This document shows, in pieces, positions 36,623 to 45,580 of a stretch of DNA of 64,000 nucleotides. The stretch is from an uncultured Caulobacteraceae bacterium (GTDB taxonomy: Bacteria > Pseudomonadota > Alphaproteobacteria > Caulobacterales > Caulobacteraceae): contig CAIQJF010000025.1 in assembly GCA_903872075.1 (NCBI GenBank), positions 44,552-108,551 of the forward strand, read 5' to 3'. A program made the translations under genes and the position numbers. The notes below the pieces were generated by a model. It was not told the origin of the DNA. It ran no database searches and saw nothing but the letters and a program-made list of their open reading frames with translations. The stretch's first letter is position 1. Each line of letters starts with the position of its first letter.

Positions 36623-37930
36623 CTAGAGGATATATCGGGACAGGTCGGCGTTGCGGGCCAGATCGCCCACAAGCCGGCGGACATCCTCCGCATCGATCGT
36701 GACAGTGTCGCCGGAGCGGTCCGCGGCGGCGAAGCTTATTTCCTCGACCACCTTTTCCAGCACGGTCTGAAGTCGGCGCGCGCCAATGTTTTCCACCGCG
36801 CCGTTTACCGCCACGGCGGCGTCCGCCAGGGCGTCGAGAGCGGCATCGGTGAATGCCAGGGTGACGCCCTCGGTGGCGAGCAGGGCCTGGTGCTGTCGGA
36901 TCAGATTGGCTTCCGGCTCCGTCAGAATTCGCCGGAGATCATCGCGCGTCAGGGCCTTGAGCTCTACCCGGATCGGCAGTCGGCCCTGGAGTTCCGGCAG
37001 AAGATCCGACGGCTTGGCTACATGGAATGCGCCCGAGGCGATGAACAGGATGTGGTCTGTCTTCACCGGCCCGTACTTCGTCGAGACGGTCGTGCCTTCG
37101 ATGAGCGGCAACAGGTCCCGTTGCACGCCTTCCCGCGAGACATCCGCACCGGCGCGCTCGGCGCGGGAGGCGACCTTGTCGATCTCGTCGATGAACACGA
37201 TGCCGGCGTTCTGGGCCAGATCCAGCGCCTCCGCGGTCACCGCATCGTCGTCGAGCAGCTTGTCGCTTTCCTCCGCGATCAGGGGGCCCCAGGCGCCCGT
37301 GACGGTCGTCTTGTGGGCCTTGCGCTTGCTCCCGAAGGCCTTGCCCATGAGGTCCGACAGATTGAGCATATTCATCGAGGCGCCCGGCTGGCCGGGAATC
37401 TCGAAACCCTGAACGCCAGGACCGGCGTCGGGCAGGTTCAGCTCGACCTCCTTGTCGTCCAATTCGCCCGCGCGCAGTTTCTTGCGGAACGACTCCCGTG
37501 TGGCGGGCTGGGCGTGCGCGCCCACCAGCGCGTCCAGTAAGCGCTCTTCGGCGGCGGCCTCGGCCTTGGCCTTCACGGCGCCGCGCCGCTTCTCGCGCAC
37601 CATGCCCAAGGCGTTTTCCACAAGATCCCGGACGATCTGATCCACGTCCCGTCCGACGTAGCCCACCTCCGTGAATTTGGTGGCCTCGACCTTCAGGAAC
37701 GGTGACTGAGCCAGTCGCGCGAGGCGACGGGCGATCTCCGTCTTCCCGACGCCCGTGGGGCCGATCATCAAGATGTTCTTGGGCGTCACTTCATCGATCA
37801 GGTCGGCCGACAGCCGCCGTCGGCGCCAGCGGTTGCGCAGGGCGATGGCGACGGCCTTCTTGGCCTCCGGATGTCCGACAACGAACCGATCAAGCTCGGA
37901 AACGATTTCGCGGGGGGTGAATTCGGTCAT
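36623..37930 (-). CDS. hslU: ATP-dependent protease ATPase subunit HslU
   Basis: A 435-residue AAA+ unfoldase (ClpY). [35 protein letters not shown] is the conserved start region; Walker [14 protein letters not shown], Walker [13 protein letters not shown], an intervening I-domain (residues ~110-225), sensor region, and the C-terminal DLSRYIL that docks into HslV. It follows hslV by 7 bp. Confidence 0.97.
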   Translation of the reverse strand: MTEFTPREIVSELDRFVVGHPEAKKAVAIALRNRWRRRRLSADLIDEVTPKNILMIGPTGVGKTEIARRLARLAQSPFLKVEATKFTEVGYVGRDVDQIVRDLVENALGMVREKRRGAVKAKAEAAAEERLLDALVGAHAQPATRESFRKKLRAGELDDKEVELNLPDAGPGVQGFEIPGQPGASMNMLNLSDLMGKAFGSKRKAHKTTVTGAWGPLIAEESDKLLDDDAVTAEALDLAQNAGIVFIDEIDKVASRAERAGADVSREGVQRDLLPLIEGTTVSTKYGPVKTDHILFIASGAFHVAKPSDLLPELQGRLPIRVELKALTRDDLRRILTEPEANLIRQHQALLATEGVTLAFTDAALDALADAAVAVNGAVENIGARRLQTVLEKVVEEISFAAADRSGDTVTIDAEDVRRLVGDLARNADLSRYIL

Positions 37931-37937
37931 CTGCGCC

Positions 37938-38486
37938 TCAGACCGTTTCCACGGTCAGGCTGGTGTTGGTGTAGACGCAGATCTCGGCCGCGATCCCCAT
38001 GGCGCGCCGGGCGATCTCTTCGGCCGTCAGGTCGAAATCGATGAGCGCGCGCGCCGCCGCCAGGGCGAACGAGCCGCCCGACCCGATCGCGGCGACGCCA
38101 AACTCGGGTTCAAGCACATCGCCGACACCGGAGAGCGTGTAGATGCCGTTGGCGTCGGCGGCGATGAGCATCGCCTCGAGGCGGCGCAGATATCTGTCCG
38201 TCCGCCAGTCCTTGGCCAGGTCGACGCAGGCGCGCGCAAGCTGTTCGGGATATTGTTCGAGCTTGCTCTCCAGGCGTTCGATCAGGGTGAAGGCGTCCGC
38301 CGTGGCGCCGGCGAAGCCCGCGACCACCTTGCCGCCGGCCAGGCGACGCACCTTGCGGGCGTTGCCCTTGACCACGGTCTGCCCCATGGAAACCTGTCCG
38401 TCGCCGGCGATCACGGTGGATCCGCCTTTGCGCACGGCGAGAATGGTGGTCCCGTGCCAGTCGGGAAAGGCGGCGCCTGTCTGCAT
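37938..38486 (-). CDS. hslV: ATP-dependent protease peptidase subunit HslV
   Basis: A 182-residue N-terminal nucleophile peptidase (ClpQ). After a short propeptide ([12 protein letters not shown]) the mature enzyme would start [10 protein letters not shown], exposing the catalytic Thr. [17 protein letters not shown] and [15 protein letters not shown] are family motifs. The start at MQTGAAF is preferred over the longer track start, which would run into the divergent ThiF-type gene. Confidence 0.96.
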   Translation of the reverse strand: MQTGAAFPDWHGTTILAVRKGGSTVIAGDGQVSMGQTVVKGNARKVRRLAGGKVVAGFAGATADAFTLIERLESKLEQYPEQLARACVDLAKDWRTDRYLRRLEAMLIAADANGIYTLSGVGDVLEPEFGVAAIGSGGSFALAAARALIDFDLTAEEIARRAMGIAAEICVYTNTSLTVETV

Positions 38487-38526
38487 CGACGGGATGTGGC
38501 GGCGCGAAAGGTGTGGGTCAAGGCGC

Positions 38527-39270
38527 ATGCAGTTTTCCGATGATGAGGTCGAGCGCTACGCACGGCATCTGGTCCTGCGGGAAATCGGCGGTCCGGGCCA
38601 GCAGGCGCTCAAGCGGGCCCGGGTGTTGCTCGTCGGGGCCGGCGGGCTTGGCGCGCCCGCGGCGCTTTATCTGGCGGCGGCCGGCGTGGGTCACATCGCC
38701 CTGGCCGACCCGGACATTGTCAGCCTGTCGAACCTGCAGCGCCAGGTCCTCTACGGCGTAGCTGATCTCGAGGCCTCGAAGGTCGAGACGGCCGCGCGCC
38801 GGCTTGGCGCGCTCAACCCTCATGTGACCATAGACCCCCTTCCGCTACGCCTGGATTCCGGAAACGCCGCCGGTCTGGTCGGCGCCTACGACCTGGTGCT
38901 GGACGGCACGGACGATTTCGTCACCCGGTTCGCGGTGAACGCGGCCTGCGTGCAGACTGGACGAACCCTGGTGAGCGGCGCGATCGGACGTTGGACCGGC
39001 CAGGTGGGGGTCTTTGCCGGCCGGCCTTGCTATCGGTGCCTGGTGCCGGATGTCCCGCCCGACGCAGAGACTTGCGCGGCCGTGGGTGTGGTGGGGGCCC
39101 TGGCGGGGGTGATCGGGTCGATGATGGCCCTTGAGGCCGTGAAAGTGATCACTGGCGCGGGTGAGGCTTTGACCGGCCGGCTGCTGATCTATGATGGCCT
39201 GGCCGGCGAGGCGCGGACAGTGCGCCTGGGGCCCGACCCGGATTGCCCCGTATGCGGCGTCGCCGCTTGA
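38527..39270 (+). CDS. moeB: HesA/MoeB/ThiF-type E1 adenylyltransferase
   Basis: A 247-residue E1-like enzyme. [47 protein letters not shown] contains the ATP-binding Gx[21 protein letters not shown] and the two zinc-binding CxxC pairs (CYRCL; CPVC) are intact, as is [24 protein letters not shown] with the catalytic Cys region. It adenylates a sulfur-carrier protein C-terminus (MoaD or ThiS). No partner gene is adjacent, so MoeB versus ThiF is undecided. Divergent from hslV and convergent with the dehydrogenase. Confidence 0.88.
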   Translation: MQFSDDEVERYARHLVLREIGGPGQQALKRARVLLVGAGGLGAPAALYLAAAGVGHIALADPDIVSLSNLQRQVLYGVADLEASKVETAARRLGALNPHVTIDPLPLRLDSGNAAGLVGAYDLVLDGTDDFVTRFAVNAACVQTGRTLVSGAIGRWTGQVGVFAGRPCYRCLVPDVPPDAETCAAVGVVGALAGVIGSMMALEAVKVITGAGEALTGRLLIYDGLAGEARTVRLGPDPDCPVCGVAA

Positions 39271-39275
39271 GGGGA

Positions 39276-40262
39276 TCAGAGCATGGAGGGAATCACCCGG
39301 TCGGGCGGCCTGTGGCCATCCATCCAGGCGCGAATATTGATGATCACCTTCTCGCCCATGTCCGTCCGGCCTTCGATGGTCGCCGAGCTCATGTGCGGCA
39401 GCAGAACGACGTTAGGAAGCTTCAGGAGCTTGGGATTAACCGTCGGTTCATGCTCATAGACGTCCAATCCGGCTCCGGCGATCTCGCGACGCTGGAGCAT
39501 CCCGGCGAGGGCCGCCTCGTCGATGATCTCGCCCCGGGCGGTGTTGATCACCAGGGCGTGGGGTTGCAGCAGTTTCAGGCGGCGGGCGGAAAGAAGATGG
39601 TAGGTCGCCGGCGTATGGGGGCAGTTCACCGAGACCACATCCATCCGGGCCAGCATCTGATCGAGGCTCTCCCAATAGGTCGCCTCCAGCTCATCGGCGA
39701 TCCGGGGGCTGACAGGTTTGCGGTTGTGATAGTGGATCGCCAGACCGAAGGCCCGGGCGCGTTTGGCGAGGGCCTGGCCGATTCGGCCCATGCCGACAAT
39801 TCCAAGGCGCTTGCCCCTGAGGCGGCGGCCCAGCATCCAGGTGGGCGTCCAGCCGTGGAACTCGCCGGCCTGGACGATATTGGCGCCCTCGACCATGCGC
39901 CGCGCGGCGGCCATGATCAGGCCCATGGTCAGGTCGGCGGTGTCTTCGGTCAGCACGCCCGGGGTGTTGGTGACGGTGATGCCCCGCGCCGTGGCGCCGG
40001 TCACGTCGATATGGTCCACGCCCACCCCGAAATTGGCGATCAGTTTCAGGCGGTCACCCGCCTGGGCGATCAGGTTCGCGTCGACCCGGTCGGTGATGGT
40101 GCACGCGAGAACGTCCGCGCGCTGCATGGCCGCGGCGAGGGCCTCGACGTCCATGGGCGTATCGTTGAGATTGAGCTCGGTGTCGAACAGTTCGCGCATG
40201 CGGGTCTCCACCGCATCGGGGAGCTTGCGCGTGACAACGACTTTCGGCTTGCGAGGGGCCAT
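39276..40262 (-). CDS. D-isomer-specific 2-hydroxyacid dehydrogenase (glyoxylate/hydroxypyruvate reductase-like)
   Basis: A 328-residue NAD(P)H dehydrogenase. ANFGVGVDHIDV, the Rossmann loop LGIVGMGRIGQALAKRARAFG, catalytic Arg in INTARGEIIDE, Glu in LDVYEHEPT and His in LLPHMSSATIEGR are in place. The pattern fits D-glycerate dehydrogenase/glyoxylate reductase. The track's longer ORF is antisense to the SH3 gene; the ATG giving MAPRKPKVVVTR is the start, and it shares bases with a plus-strand ATG in the divergent gap. Confidence 0.92.
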   Translation of the reverse strand: MAPRKPKVVVTRKLPDAVETRMRELFDTELNLNDTPMDVEALAAAMQRADVLACTITDRVDANLIAQAGDRLKLIANFGVGVDHIDVTGATARGITVTNTPGVLTEDTADLTMGLIMAAARRMVEGANIVQAGEFHGWTPTWMLGRRLRGKRLGIVGMGRIGQALAKRARAFGLAIHYHNRKPVSPRIADELEATYWESLDQMLARMDVVSVNCPHTPATYHLLSARRLKLLQPHALVINTARGEIIDEAALAGMLQRREIAGAGLDVYEHEPTVNPKLLKLPNVVLLPHMSSATIEGRTDMGEKVIINIRAWMDGHRPPDRVIPSML

Positions 40263-40377
40263 GGGCGGGTCTGACAGGCAGTTACGTGGACGCGACGGTC
40301 GCGTCGCTCTTCCTACCAAAACGGGTTCGGCCGGCCAAGCAAGCGAGAACTGCCGGCGGGCAATCCCGCCGACGGCC

Positions 40378-40887
40378 ATGCTGGCCTTGGCGGCGATCGC
40401 TCTGGCGTCCTGCGGCGGGCACGGCGGCGAGGGCAAGGACTGTCCGCCGGCGGCGCATATATCGGTCGTCTCGGGTTTCTGCGTGCCGCGGTACGTCAGC
40501 CTCAAGCGCGACAAGGTCTATGCGCGAAAAGGGCCGGGGGTGGACTACCCGGCGCTCTGGATCTACCGGGCCAAAGGGTTGCCCGTGCAGGTGGTGGCCG
40601 AAACCCTGGACTGGCGGCGTGTGTGTGACCCGCTTGGCGGCGCAGTCTGGGTGCACAGATCGATGGTCGATGGCCGCCGCACGGTTCAGGCGCGAGGCCC
40701 CGGCCCGGCGCCCTTGTTGCGGTCCGCGAAAGCCGGGGCCGCCCCGGAAGGGCTGCTGGCGGCCCGCGCGCTTGCGAGTCTCGACCGCTGCAACGGCGCG
40801 TGGTGCCGGGTCGCGGTGGCGGGCGTGAAGGGCTGGACGCCGGCGGTGGGAATCTGGGGCGTGGCGCCGGAGGCGCAATGTCGTTGA
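40378..40887 (+). CDS. Secreted SH3-like (SH3_4) domain lipoprotein
   Basis: A ~169-residue protein. A short hydrophobic leader with lipobox-like LAAIALASCGG is followed by two bacterial SH3-like repeats: PRYVSLKRDKVYARKGPGVDYPALWIYRAKGLPVQVVAE ... WRRVCDPLGGAVWVHRSMV, then a second RALASLDRCNGAWCRVAVAGVKGWTPAVGIWGV. These domains bind peptidoglycan or peptides. The leader lacks the usual basic n-region, so the true start could be further upstream (an in-frame ATG 117 nt earlier) or at a non-ATG codon. Confidence 0.75.
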   Translation: MLALAAIALASCGGHGGEGKDCPPAAHISVVSGFCVPRYVSLKRDKVYARKGPGVDYPALWIYRAKGLPVQVVAETLDWRRVCDPLGGAVWVHRSMVDGRRTVQARGPGPAPLLRSAKAGAAPEGLLAARALASLDRCNGAWCRVAVAGVKGWTPAVGIWGVAPEAQCR

Positions 40888-40920
40888 GGCGGGAGCGGGC
40901 GTCGTGCTAACCGCTAGGAT

Positions 40921-41442
40921 ATGAACGCGACCCCCAAGACCCGGTTCGACCACGAAGATCTGCTGGCCTGCGCGCGAGGCGAGATGTTCGGCCCCGGAAA
41001 CGCCCAGCTTCCGGCCCCGCCGATGCTGATGTTTGACCGGATCACAGACATCAGCGCCAAGGGCGGCGCCTACGGAAAGGGTCAGGTTACCGCCGAACTC
41101 GATATCCGGCGCGATCTCTGGTTCTTCGATTGTCACTTCATTGGGGATCCTGTGATGCCGGGCTGCCTTGGCCTGGACGCCATGTGGCAACTGGTCGGTT
41201 TCTTTCTCGGCTGGTCCGGCGCGCCGGGTCGCGGGCGGGCGCTGGGGGTCGGCGAGGTGAAATTCAGTGGCCAGGTGACGCCAAAGGTGTCGAATTTGGT
41301 CTACCGCATCGATTTCAAGCGTGTGATCCTGCGAAAATTAGTGATGGGCGTCGCCGACGGGGTTCTCGAAGCGGACGGAAAACCCATCTACGAGGCGAAA
41401 GATCTCAAGGTCGGCCTGTTCAACGCCGCCGACCTGGCTTGA
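40921..41442 (+). CDS. fabA: Bifunctional 3-hydroxydecanoyl-ACP dehydratase/isomerase
   Basis: A 173-residue hot-dog-fold enzyme that introduces the cis double bond in unsaturated fatty acid synthesis. [12 protein letters not shown], the catalytic His in [27 protein letters not shown] and [14 protein letters not shown] identify FabA rather than FabZ. It is 18 bp upstream of fabB, the usual pairing. Confidence 0.96.
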   Translation: MNATPKTRFDHEDLLACARGEMFGPGNAQLPAPPMLMFDRITDISAKGGAYGKGQVTAELDIRRDLWFFDCHFIGDPVMPGCLGLDAMWQLVGFFLGWSGAPGRGRALGVGEVKFSGQVTPKVSNLVYRIDFKRVILRKLVMGVADGVLEADGKPIYEAKDLKVGLFNAADLA

Positions 41443-41460
41443 CGGGAAGAGGAAGCGGAC

Positions 41461-42675
41461 ATGCGGCGAGTCGCCGTCACCGGCATGGGCGTCATCTCCT
41501 CCATCGGCGCTAACGCCGGAGAGGTTGTGTCGTCCCTGAGAGACGCGCGGGCCGGCGTCACAGCCGCGTCGAAATACGCGGAAATGGGCTTCAAATGTCA
41601 GGTGCATGCTGATCCGGCGGTTGCCTGGGAAACGCTGGTCGACAGGCGCGCCGCCCGATTCCTGTCCGAGGGCACGGCCTACGCCCACTTGGCCATGGAA
41701 CAGGCCATCGCCGATTCCGGCCTCACGCCCGATGAAGTGTCCAATGATCTGACCGGCCTGATCGTCGGATCCGGCGGCCCCTCCACGCGCGCGATTGTCG
41801 AGGCGGCCGACACGGCCCGCAGCCGGGGCGTCAAGCGGATCGGCCCCTTCGCGGTGCCCAAGGCGATGAGTTCCGGGCCGTCGGCGACCCTTTCGACCTG
41901 GTTCAAGATCCGCGGCATCAACTATTCCATCGCCTCAGCCTGCGCCACGTCCACCCATTGCATCGGCGCGGCCTACGAACAGATTCGCCTGGGCAATCAG
42001 GATGTGATGTTCGCCGGAGGGTGCGAGGAGCTTGATTGGACCCTCTCGTCGCTGTTTGACGCCATGGGGGCCATGTCTTCCGGCTTCAACGAGACCCCCG
42101 CCCGGGCCAGCCGCCCCTACGACGTCGACCGCGATGGTTTCGTCATCGCCGGCGGCGCCGGAATGCTGGTCCTTGAAGACTATGAGCGCGCGGTGGCGCG
42201 CGGCGCGAGAATCCATGCCGAGATCGTGGGTTACGCGGCGAACTCCGACGGTCATGACATGGTTGCGCCCTCAGGCGAGGGCGCGGCGCGGTGCATGCGC
42301 CTGGCCATGCGGGGCGCCGGCAACCGGCGAATCGATTATCTCAATCCGCACGGCACCGGCACGCCCGTGGGAGACCTCAAGGAGATGGGGGCGGTTCGGG
42401 AGGTGTTTGGCGACACGGCCCCGCTGATCTCCTCCACCAAGGCGCTGACCGGCCACAGCCTTGGCGCGGCCGGCGCCCAGGAGGCCATTTACTGCCTGCT
42501 GATGATGCAGGAGGGCTTCGTCGCGGAAAGCGCCAATATCGATAATCTCGATCCGGCCTTCGAGGGTCTTCCTATCGTTCGCGAGCGGTTGGAACGGCCC
42601 TTGGAAACGGTGATGTCGAACAGCTTCGGCTTCGGCGGCACCAATGGTTGTCTGGTGATGACCCGCGCCACCTGA
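41461..42675 (+). CDS. fabB: 3-oxoacyl-ACP synthase I
   Basis: A 404-residue condensing enzyme that extends cis-3-decenoyl-ACP made by FabA. Active-site Cys in [15 protein letters not shown], His in [14 protein letters not shown] and His in [14 protein letters not shown], with the C-terminal [17 protein letters not shown] gggaagagg-like ribosome site precedes the ATG. fabI, often third in this operon, is absent; a TonB receptor follows instead. Confidence 0.96.
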   Translation: MRRVAVTGMGVISSIGANAGEVVSSLRDARAGVTAASKYAEMGFKCQVHADPAVAWETLVDRRAARFLSEGTAYAHLAMEQAIADSGLTPDEVSNDLTGLIVGSGGPSTRAIVEAADTARSRGVKRIGPFAVPKAMSSGPSATLSTWFKIRGINYSIASACATSTHCIGAAYEQIRLGNQDVMFAGGCEELDWTLSSLFDAMGAMSSGFNETPARASRPYDVDRDGFVIAGGAGMLVLEDYERAVARGARIHAEIVGYAANSDGHDMVAPSGEGAARCMRLAMRGAGNRRIDYLNPHGTGTPVGDLKEMGAVREVFGDTAPLISSTKALTGHSLGAAGAQEAIYCLLMMQEGFVAESANIDNLDPAFEGLPIVRERLERPLETVMSNSFGFGGTNGCLVMTRAT

Positions 42676-42752
42676 CCGGTGACGCGACGGCCTTGCGTCG
42701 TCGATACCTGTCAAAACCGCGTGCGCCTCTGAATTTTCGGCGAACTTGCTTA

Positions 42753-42770
42753 TTTTCGCCCGCGCGAAAA
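42753..42770 (+). terminator. Possible terminator hairpin after fabB
   Basis: A perfect 7-bp stem TTTTCGC/GCGAAAA with a 4-nt loop lies about 80 bp past the fabB stop. There is no T-tract after it, so termination is uncertain. It separates fabAB from the TonB receptor. The rest of the ~210-bp gap has short A and T runs but no clear promoter hexamers. Confidence 0.35.
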
Positions 42771-42888
42771 CCGAACGCCCCGCGCAAAAAAGTCCGGCGT
42801 CATGGTTTTCATCGCTTGCGCTTTTTTCTGACTTTGATACTCGTTTGCGCAATCGCCCAGAGTGGCGGTTTTCATGGGAGGGATCGCC

Positions 42889-45456
42889 ATGTCGCGCGAG
42901 CGACGCACATCATTGTCTATGACCACTGGCGCGGTGATGCTCACCGCGGCCTTTGCGATCTTCGCGGCCGACATACCTGCGGCCCACGCCCAGGTGGCCG
43001 AAGTGGTCGTGACCGCGCGTAAGCGCGAGGAAAACGTCCAGAACATCCCGATCGCCGTGACCGCGATCACCGGCAAACAGGTTGAGCAGTTCAACCTCAC
43101 CAATGTCGAGGATGTCGCCCAGCGCACCCCGCAGCTGATCATTTCCCGCGGGTCGAGCGGCAGCGGCGCCGACATCACCATGCGCGGCATCGGCGCGCCC
43201 AGCCAGAACATCGGCATCGAGCAGTCCGTCGCCGTGAACATCGACGGCGTCTACTACGGCCAGGGCCGGGCCATCGATGAAGGCGTGTTCGACGTCAGCG
43301 GTGTCCAGGTGATGAAGGGGCCGCAGGCGCTGTTCTATGGGAAGAACGCCACGGCCGGCGCCCTCGCCGTCCAGACCAACGATCCCGGCTCCAAGCCGGA
43401 AGCCAGCCTGACCGCTGGCTATCAGTTCGAGGCCCAGGAAGCCTATGTTCAAGGTTTCGTGTCAGGCCCCGTGACCGAGAAGTTCGGCCTGCGTCTGGCC
43501 TTCAGCTACCATGACCAGAGCCAGGGCTATCTGAAGAACACCGCCACGGCCCTACCCTACAACACCTTCGATACCGCGACCTTCACGCCGCACTCGACCC
43601 CGACCTCGACCCCGCCGTCCTATCTCGGGCAGACCAAGGACGCCCTGGTTCGCCTCACCGCCAAGTGGCGGCCGACCGATCGCTGGACCTTTACGGCGAA
43701 GGGCACGTTCGACGACCATCACAGCAACAACAACGTCGACAACGGCGTGATTGTCTACTGCCCCCTCGGCTATCCCCAGTCGGAAGGCGGCCTGCCCGCC
43801 GCCAGCCGGTCCACGTGCGGACCGCAATGGGCCGCGCCGCAACCGGGCCTGCCTCTGGTGATCGCCAACACTCCCGGCTCGCTTGAGGGCAAGGAAGGCG
43901 GCAAGGATTTCGAGCACTATCGCGACGGAAACATCTATCTGAAGATCAACTACACCGGGGAGAACTTCACGTTCACCTCGACCAATGGCTATCAGACCCT
44001 GTCGAACGACTGGGCCGACAATCAGAATTTCACCAAAGCGACCGGTGTTTACGCCGGTGAGCATTTCGACTGGCAACAGTTCTCCACCGAGGAGCGGGTG
44101 ACGACGTCGTTCCACGCCCCGATCAACTTCGCGGGTGGCGTCTACTTCCAGACCACCTCCCTGAATTTCCAGCAGAATGTCGACTTCGCCGGCGCCCAGA
44201 ACAGCGCCGCGCCCGCAATCGACCAGTATGTGGCCTACAACAAGCTGGCCCACACCAAGGGCGACACCTACGCTGTCTTCGGCCAGGGGATCTGGGACAT
44301 CATCCCCACCGTCGAACTGACCGCCGGGGCGCGCTACACCCACGAGACCAAGACCTCGTTCTTCCGCCAGCCCTATGTCTGGCCGGCCGTCTACGGCCTG
44401 TTCATCCAGTACAATCCCGCCAACCCCACCTCGGGCGGCGGCATCTGTAATTGCAATCAGGTTCTCGGCGACCAGTCCTTCGACAACGTTTCGCCGGAAG
44501 TGACCCTGACCTGGAAGCCGACCAAGGACCTCACCCTCTACGGGGCCTATAAGACGGGCTACAAATCGGGCGGCTTCTCCGACTCCGCCATCCTCAGCAC
44601 CGGCACCCTGCCGGGCGACCTTCAGTTCAAGCCTGAAACCTCCGAAGGCTTCGAATTCGGCGTGAAATCCACCTGGCTCGATCGCCAGCTGCGGATCAAC
44701 GTCGACGTGTTCGACTTCCTCTACTCCAACCTGCAGGTCGACTTCTTCAACACCCCAACCTTCAACTACGTGACCCTCAACGCGGCCAGCGCCCGCACCT
44801 ACGGCGTCGAATACAACATCGAGTTCGCGCCAAAGACGGTCCCCGGCCTCGTGCTCTATGCCGACGGCGCCTACAACGAGTCGCACTATGGCCAGTTCAC
44901 GTCGCCTTGCTCGCCTGCGGGCCTGACCTACGAGCAGGGCTGCAACACCCTGCGGGTGGTGAACCCTGCTTCGGGCGCCTACACCTTCTCCCCCAATTGC
45001 GGCAACGGCGGGGGGCAGGCGAACTGCAACTTCATGAATGTCGACGGGCGGCCTACCGCTCTGTCGCCGAAGTGGACCGCAGTGATCGGCGCCGACTATG
45101 ATCACCAGATCAGTTCGACGTTGAAGCTCGGCCTGGCGGCCGACATCCGCATCAGCAGCGACTATGCGACCAACTCGTTCCCCAGCGACGTCACCCTGGC
45201 GATCGACCACCAGAATGCCTACGCCATGCTCGACGCCGTCATCTCGCTGGGCAGCGTGAACAACCACTGGCAGGTTTCGGTCATCGGCAAGAACCTGACG
45301 AATGAGTTCGTGAAGCTGGGCGAAGGCGGCCTGCCGCTCTCCGGCGGCACGGCCGGCTGCAAGACCTCGGTCTGCGGCGCGCAGTTGATCTCCGACCAGA
45401 ACGCGATCGTGCAGAACCCCCGCACGGTGGCGATCCAGCTGAAATACACCTACTGA
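42889..45456 (+). CDS. TonB-dependent outer membrane receptor
   Basis: An ~855-residue receptor. Signal peptide MLTAAFAIFAADIPAAHAQ, TonB box-like EVVVTARKREENVQNIPIAV, plug domain (TPQLIISRGSSGSG, MRGIGAPSQN, VQVMKGPQALFYGKNATAGAL) and a 22-strand type barrel ending in VAIQLKYTY with the terminal aromatic residue. The ATG with a gggaggg ribosome site is preferred over the upstream GTG. Extracellular loops carry several Cys (PLGYPQ, CNCNQV, CSPAG regions), suggesting disulfides. The substrate is unknown. A strong terminator follows. Confidence 0.93.
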   Translation: MSRERRTSLSMTTGAVMLTAAFAIFAADIPAAHAQVAEVVVTARKREENVQNIPIAVTAITGKQVEQFNLTNVEDVAQRTPQLIISRGSSGSGADITMRGIGAPSQNIGIEQSVAVNIDGVYYGQGRAIDEGVFDVSGVQVMKGPQALFYGKNATAGALAVQTNDPGSKPEASLTAGYQFEAQEAYVQGFVSGPVTEKFGLRLAFSYHDQSQGYLKNTATALPYNTFDTATFTPHSTPTSTPPSYLGQTKDALVRLTAKWRPTDRWTFTAKGTFDDHHSNNNVDNGVIVYCPLGYPQSEGGLPAASRSTCGPQWAAPQPGLPLVIANTPGSLEGKEGGKDFEHYRDGNIYLKINYTGENFTFTSTNGYQTLSNDWADNQNFTKATGVYAGEHFDWQQFSTEERVTTSFHAPINFAGGVYFQTTSLNFQQNVDFAGAQNSAAPAIDQYVAYNKLAHTKGDTYAVFGQGIWDIIPTVELTAGARYTHETKTSFFRQPYVWPAVYGLFIQYNPANPTSGGGICNCNQVLGDQSFDNVSPEVTLTWKPTKDLTLYGAYKTGYKSGGFSDSAILSTGTLPGDLQFKPETSEGFEFGVKSTWLDRQLRINVDVFDFLYSNLQVDFFNTPTFNYVTLNAASARTYGVEYNIEFAPKTVPGLVLYADGAYNESHYGQFTSPCSPAGLTYEQGCNTLRVVNPASGAYTFSPNCGNGGGQANCNFMNVDGRPTALSPKWTAVIGADYDHQISSTLKLGLAADIRISSDYATNSFPSDVTLAIDHQNAYAMLDAVISLGSVNNHWQVSVIGKNLTNEFVKLGEGGLPLSGGTAGCKTSVCGAQLISDQNAIVQNPRTVAIQLKYTY

Positions 45457-45469
45457 GCCGCGACGAGGC

Positions 45470-45558
45470 GCGGACCCCGGGCATAGAAACCGGGGCCAGT
45501 CCGCCTCACAAAAAGATCGCGCTCGAAGACCCCGGCGGCTCAACCGCCGGGGTTTCTT
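45470..45558. terminator. Tandem hairpins, intrinsic terminator after TonB receptor
   Basis: The second and stronger structure is a perfect 10-bp stem ACCCCGGCGG/CCGCCGGGGT with a 5-nt loop followed by a T-rich TTTCTT. An imperfect hairpin (GCGGAC...GTCCGC with an inner CCCGG/CCGGG) precedes it just past the receptor stop. It also faces the convergent carboxylase gene and could terminate from both sides. Confidence 0.85.
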
Positions 45559-45580
45559 GTCTCTGGATGATCTTTGCGTC

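Noticed and set aside
43552-45543. 663-residue minus-strand ORF antisense to the TonB receptor
   Set aside because: Antisense artefact of high GC; no domain, and the receptor frame is unmistakable.
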